Assembly: GCA_028275145.1 (NCBI GenBank)
Contig: JAQCNG010000175.1
Span: 1 to 7,175, forward strand
Origin: Halovenus sp.
GTDB taxonomy: Archaea; Halobacteriota; Halobacteria; Halobacteriales; Haloarculaceae
Direction: 5' to 3'
DNA: 7,175 nucleotides
The position numbers were made by a program, and so were the translations under genes. The notes beneath the pieces were generated by a model, which saw only the letters and a program-made list of their open reading frames with translations, was not told the DNA's origin and ran no database searches. Positions within the stretch are counted from its first letter, which is position 1. Each line of letters starts with the position of its first letter. Positions 5,130 through 7,175 of the stretch are shown one piece after another.

Positions 5130-5465
5130 TCACTCGGTGCTCGCGGAGGGTCGACTGGTGGCCTGCTGTGGGGCGTCCTCCCCGTCGTCCTGGCTCTCGG
5201 TCTCCGCCTCGCTGCCGGGTTCGGGCGGCAGGTCCGCCTCCGCCAGCAGCGCATCGACGTCGACGCCCTCCTGCTCGGCGACGGCCTCCAGCAGCGCCCG
5301 CTGTTCGGCGAGTTCGTACTCGATGTGGTCGACCTGCTCGCTGGTGTTCTCCAGGTCGGTCTGGAGGCGGTCCATCTTCTCCATCAACTGGGTTATCTTC
5401 TTGTAGCTCTCCTCTGCGACCTTTATGAGTCGCTGGATGCGCTTTTTTGTCTTCGTGATGTTCAT
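5130..5465 (-). CDS. Haloarchaeal coiled-coil protein (DUF5798-like)
   Basis: This 111-residue protein starts with a basic stretch (KTKKRIQR, residues 5-12), continues as a heptad-rich coiled coil to about residue 65, and ends in an acidic, proline- and serine-containing tail that should be disordered. The segment ENTSEQVDHIEYELAEQRAL resembles what I recall of the haloarchaeal DUF5798 family, but this is recognition from memory, not a search. No enzymatic motif, signal peptide or membrane segment is present. It may act as an oligomeric scaffold. The start ATG (complement of 5463-5465) has only a weak AT-rich box near 5488-5494. Its stop codon abuts the stop of the convergent gene with no bases between. 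Confidence 0.8.
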   Translation of the reverse strand: MNITKTKKRIQRLIKVAEESYKKITQLMEKMDRLQTDLENTSEQVDHIEYELAEQRALLEAVAEQEGVDVDALLAEADLPPEPGSEAETESQDDGEDAPQQATSRPSASTE

Positions 5466-5509
5466 ACAACCCAGTACGGACAGGTGGTTTGTGGTTCTTT
5501 CGACCCTGC

Positions 5510-5638
5510 GGGCCGGAGTCGCGGGCGACTGGCGGGCCCGACGCTACCTCTCGGCCCGGGGTCGCGGGCGACTGGCGAGCCCAATGCTGTCTCTCGGGCC
5601 GGGGTTGCAGGCGACGAAACTGCCCACATATCTTTTTG
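5510..5638. repeat. Three imperfect 43-bp tandem repeats between divergent genes
   Basis: Unit 1 (5510-5552) and unit 2 (5553-5595) agree at 36 of 43 positions. Unit 3 (5596-5638) matches well only over its first 19 bases and then merges into the promoter of the next gene. Each good unit contains GTCGCGGGCGAC, a palindrome with arms GTCGC and GCGAC. The period of 43 is not a multiple of three, so this is not a repeated peptide. The array fills most of the gap between two divergent genes, as a multi-site operator or a structured untranslated region would. Confidence 0.85.
5626..5637 (+). promoter_or_regulatory. TATA box of the glycine-zipper gene
   Basis: ACATATCTTTTT precedes the ATG at 5663 by about 26-37 nt, giving a good leaderless promoter position. 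It overlaps the end of the third, degenerate 43-bp repeat unit, so anything binding the repeats could affect this promoter. Confidence 0.6.
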
Positions 5639-5662
5639 TGCGCGGTGTTCGTACGTTCACGT

Positions 5663-5938
5663 ATGGGACGACTGAAACGAGCGGTGACGCGAGCACAGTA
5701 CGCAGCGATGGGCGCGGCAGTCGGCGCGGGAGTCGGCGGCCTGATAAGCAGGTCGGCGGCGAGCACCGGCGGCGCGACGGGCGCGCTGGCCGGCGCACTG
5801 GTCGGCGAGTTCCGCGCTCGCGCCGAGGAAGAGGGTGGCGTGGCCGGCCGCCTGAGCCGCGGTGACGACGACTCGAGTGAGGGTATCGAGAAACAGATCC
5901 GGAGTCGCCTCGACAACAGCCTCCCCGACCGCGACTGA
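5663..5938 (+). CDS. Small glycine-zipper protein, hypothetical
   Basis: I do not recognise this 91-residue protein by name. A basic amphipathic start (MGRLKRAVTRAQY) is followed by a Gly/Ala-rich segment from residues 16 to 50 in which glycines recur every few positions (G17, G21, G25, then G36, G40, G44, G48), the pattern of glycine-zipper helices that pack tightly in or on membranes. The C-terminal 30 residues or so are strongly charged (RGDDDSSEGIEKQIRSRL). It may form a helical-hairpin membrane association or an oligomer. The frame is open upstream to 5489, but the ATG at 5663 is right because a TATA box lies at the leaderless distance and the upstream part is the repeat array. The MATE gene follows on the same strand after 62 nt. 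Confidence 0.75.
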   Translation: MGRLKRAVTRAQYAAMGAAVGAGVGGLISRSAASTGGATGALAGALVGEFRARAEEEGGVAGRLSRGDDDSSEGIEKQIRSRLDNSLPDRD

Positions 5939-5970
5939 CAGCCGGGATACCAGCACTGTTTGGCGTCGGG

Positions 5971-5977
5971 TTGATTT
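5971..5977 (+). promoter_or_regulatory. Possible TATA-like element of the MATE gene
   Basis: TTGATTT is centred 27 nt before GTG 6001 and would allow a separate leaderless transcript. AATAGAGA at 5990-5997 is an alternative that would instead favour ATG 6028. Neither is strong. Confidence 0.35.
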
Positions 5978-6000
5978 GGCTGGAACCACAATAGAGAGTA

Positions 6001-7175
6001 GTGCCAGCAGAGCGCAAGGGCGTCGACATGACCGCGGGGTCGATAGCCCCGAAAGTTCTCGCGCTGGCGTGGCCGCTCGTGCTGGGGAACCTGCTCCAGA
6101 CGGCCTACAACCTCGCGGACCTGTTCTGGGTCGGCCAGGTCGACCGCGAGTCGCTGGCAGCGGTGTCGCTGATGTTCCCGGTTTCGTGGATGTTCGTCTC
6201 GACAGCAATCGGCATCACGGCCGCGACAATCGCGCTGGTCTCGCAGTACACCGGCGCGGACAACGAGCGCATGGCCGACCGGGTGGTCGCACAGACGATT
6301 CTGCTCGCGCTCGCGGTGTCGGGGGCGCTGGCGGTTGTCGGGTGGCTCGGTCGACACAGACTGCTCGAACTCATCGGTGCGGAGGGCGCGGTGCTGTCGG
6401 AGTCGCTGGCCTACATCGAGATTATCTTTCTCACCCTGCCGCTGACGTTCCTGTTTTTCGCGTTCCGGTCGTCGCTGCAGGGGGCCGGCGACACACGGAC
6501 GGCGATGTGGCTGGTGTTTATCTCCGCGGGAATGAACGTCGTCATCGACCCGTTTCTCATCCTCGGCTGGGGCCCGTTCCCGGCGATGGGCACCCGCGGG
6601 GCGGGGTGGGCAACGTTCGCCGCGCGGGGCTTTGCTGCCGTCGCGGGGGTCTACATCCTGTTGCGGGGCGGGTTCGGCGTGCGACTGCGGCTCCGTGACC
6701 TGCGTCCCGACCCCGAACTGCTCCGGAAACTGGTCGACATCGGCTATCCGGCGACAATCGACGGCTGGGCCCGCAGTTTCGCGGCAGTCGCGATGGCGGC
6801 CTTTGTCACCCCCTTTGGGGCGGCCGCAATCGCCGCCTACGGCATCGGCATCCGGCTGATGTCGGTCACCTGGTCGGTGGCGGGTGCGGTCGGACAGGCA
6901 ACGGCGACCGGTGTCGGGCAGAACCTCGGCTCGGAGACGCCCGACCGCGCACGCAGGGTCACCTGGGTCGCCACCGCCGGGACGATGACCCTGCTCGCCG
7001 CGGCGGCTGGACTCTGCCTGCTCGTGCCGGAGTTCATGATGGGGCTGTTCACCGACGACGCCGAGACCATCTCCGAGGGGGCGACATTTCTGCTGGTCAT
7101 CGCGCCGGCGTGGGCCGTCTTCGGCGGGACGATGGTCATCCAGGGGGCCTTTCGCGGGGCGGGCCAGACAAAGGT
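6001..7175 (+). CDS. MATE-family multidrug/toxin exporter, 3' end cut by window
   Basis: This encodes at least 391 residues of a MATE transporter, a cytoplasmic-membrane antiporter that expels cationic or toxic compounds using a sodium or proton gradient. The first helix carries NLLQTAYNLADLFWVG, whose Asp40 corresponds to Asp41 of the Pyrococcus MATE protein, needed for ion coupling. The two halves of the pseudo-symmetric fold show their paired motifs, FRSSLQGAGDTRTA and GAFRGAGQTK; DPFLILGWGPFPAMGTRGAG is another family signature. About ten of the usual twelve helices are inside the window. I prefer GTG 6001 over ATG 6028 because the family's VD-(L/M)-T-x-G-S motif spans the internal Met, an in-frame stop lies at 5992-5994, and TTGATTT (5971-5977) sits 27 nt upstream. 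The drug range is unknown. Confidence 0.9.
   Translation, partial: MPAERKGVDMTAGSIAPKVLALAWPLVLGNLLQTAYNLADLFWVGQVDRESLAAVSLMFPVSWMFVSTAIGITAATIALVSQYTGADNERMADRVVAQTILLALAVSGALAVVGWLGRHRLLELIGAEGAVLSESLAYIEIIFLTLPLTFLFFAFRSSLQGAGDTRTAMWLVFISAGMNVVIDPFLILGWGPFPAMGTRGAGWATFAARGFAAVAGVYILLRGGFGVRLRLRDLRPDPELLRKLVDIGYPATIDGWARSFAAVAMAAFVTPFGAAAIAAYGIGIRLMSVTWSVAGAVGQATATGVGQNLGSETPDRARRVTWVATAGTMTLLAAAAGLCLLVPEFMMGLFTDDAETISEGATFLLVIAPAWAVFGGTMVIQGAFRGAGQTK

Noticed and set aside
5510..5638. CRISPR array
   Set aside because: The 43-bp units are contiguous with no unique spacers, and only three copies exist, the last degenerate.
5489..5662. N-terminal extension of the glycine-zipper protein
   Set aside because: It would translate the 43-bp repeat array and the TATA box, and contains many cysteines and arginines unlike the rest of the protein.
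5098..6357. 419-codon open frame on the minus strand
   Set aside because: It crosses the coiled-coil gene, the repeat array, the glycine-zipper gene and the start of the MATE gene. Its product is Arg/Pro-rich and low-complexity, typical of the antisense of GC-rich coding DNA.

Overview
The window looks chromosomal and haloarchaeal. It is GC-rich, its proteins are rich in Asp and Glu, and several genes have a TATA-like box centred about 25-27 nt before the start codon with no leader, which is the usual haloarchaeal leaderless arrangement. The tRNA has the archaeal C1-G72 tRNA-Tyr acceptor end and no encoded CCA. I cannot assign a genus.

Layout. Bases 76-149 hold tRNA-Tyr(GUA). It is followed by a 36-bp copy of its own 3' end and a set of small stem-loops (about 156-296). 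A nitroreductase (385-1053, +) comes next, then an inverted-repeat-bounded, MITE-like segment (1053-1163), then an Eis-type GNAT acetyltransferase (1234-2427, -) carrying an in-frame 18-bp tandem duplication. A divergent promoter region (2428-2520) separates this from a DCC/DUF393 thiol-disulfide oxidoreductase-like gene with a CPYC motif (2521-2994, +). That gene overlaps, tail to tail, a 58-residue two-helix membrane protein (2975-3151, -) whose promoter carries a 16-bp palindrome.

An ACAD10/11-like acyl-CoA dehydrogenase (3281-4549, +) is followed 61 nt later by a peroxiredoxin-fold protein with no cysteine at all (4611-5129, +). This abuts, with no spacer, a convergent coiled-coil haloarchaeal protein (5130-5465, -). 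A divergent intergenic region with three 43-bp imperfect tandem repeats (5510-5638) separates that gene from a glycine-zipper small protein (5663-5938, +). A MATE-family exporter (from 6001, +) runs off the right edge.

The genes alternate strand often and appear to be mostly independent transcription units. The only plausible operon is the acyl-CoA dehydrogenase with the cysteine-less peroxiredoxin-like gene. Several products have redox or detoxification themes (nitroreductase, DCC protein, peroxiredoxin fold, GNAT, MATE exporter), but nothing in the sequence proves they act together. I see no single new multi-gene system. The items most worth a second look are the tRNA-tail duplication with its stem-loops, the MITE-like element, the 43-bp repeats and the cysteine-less peroxiredoxin.
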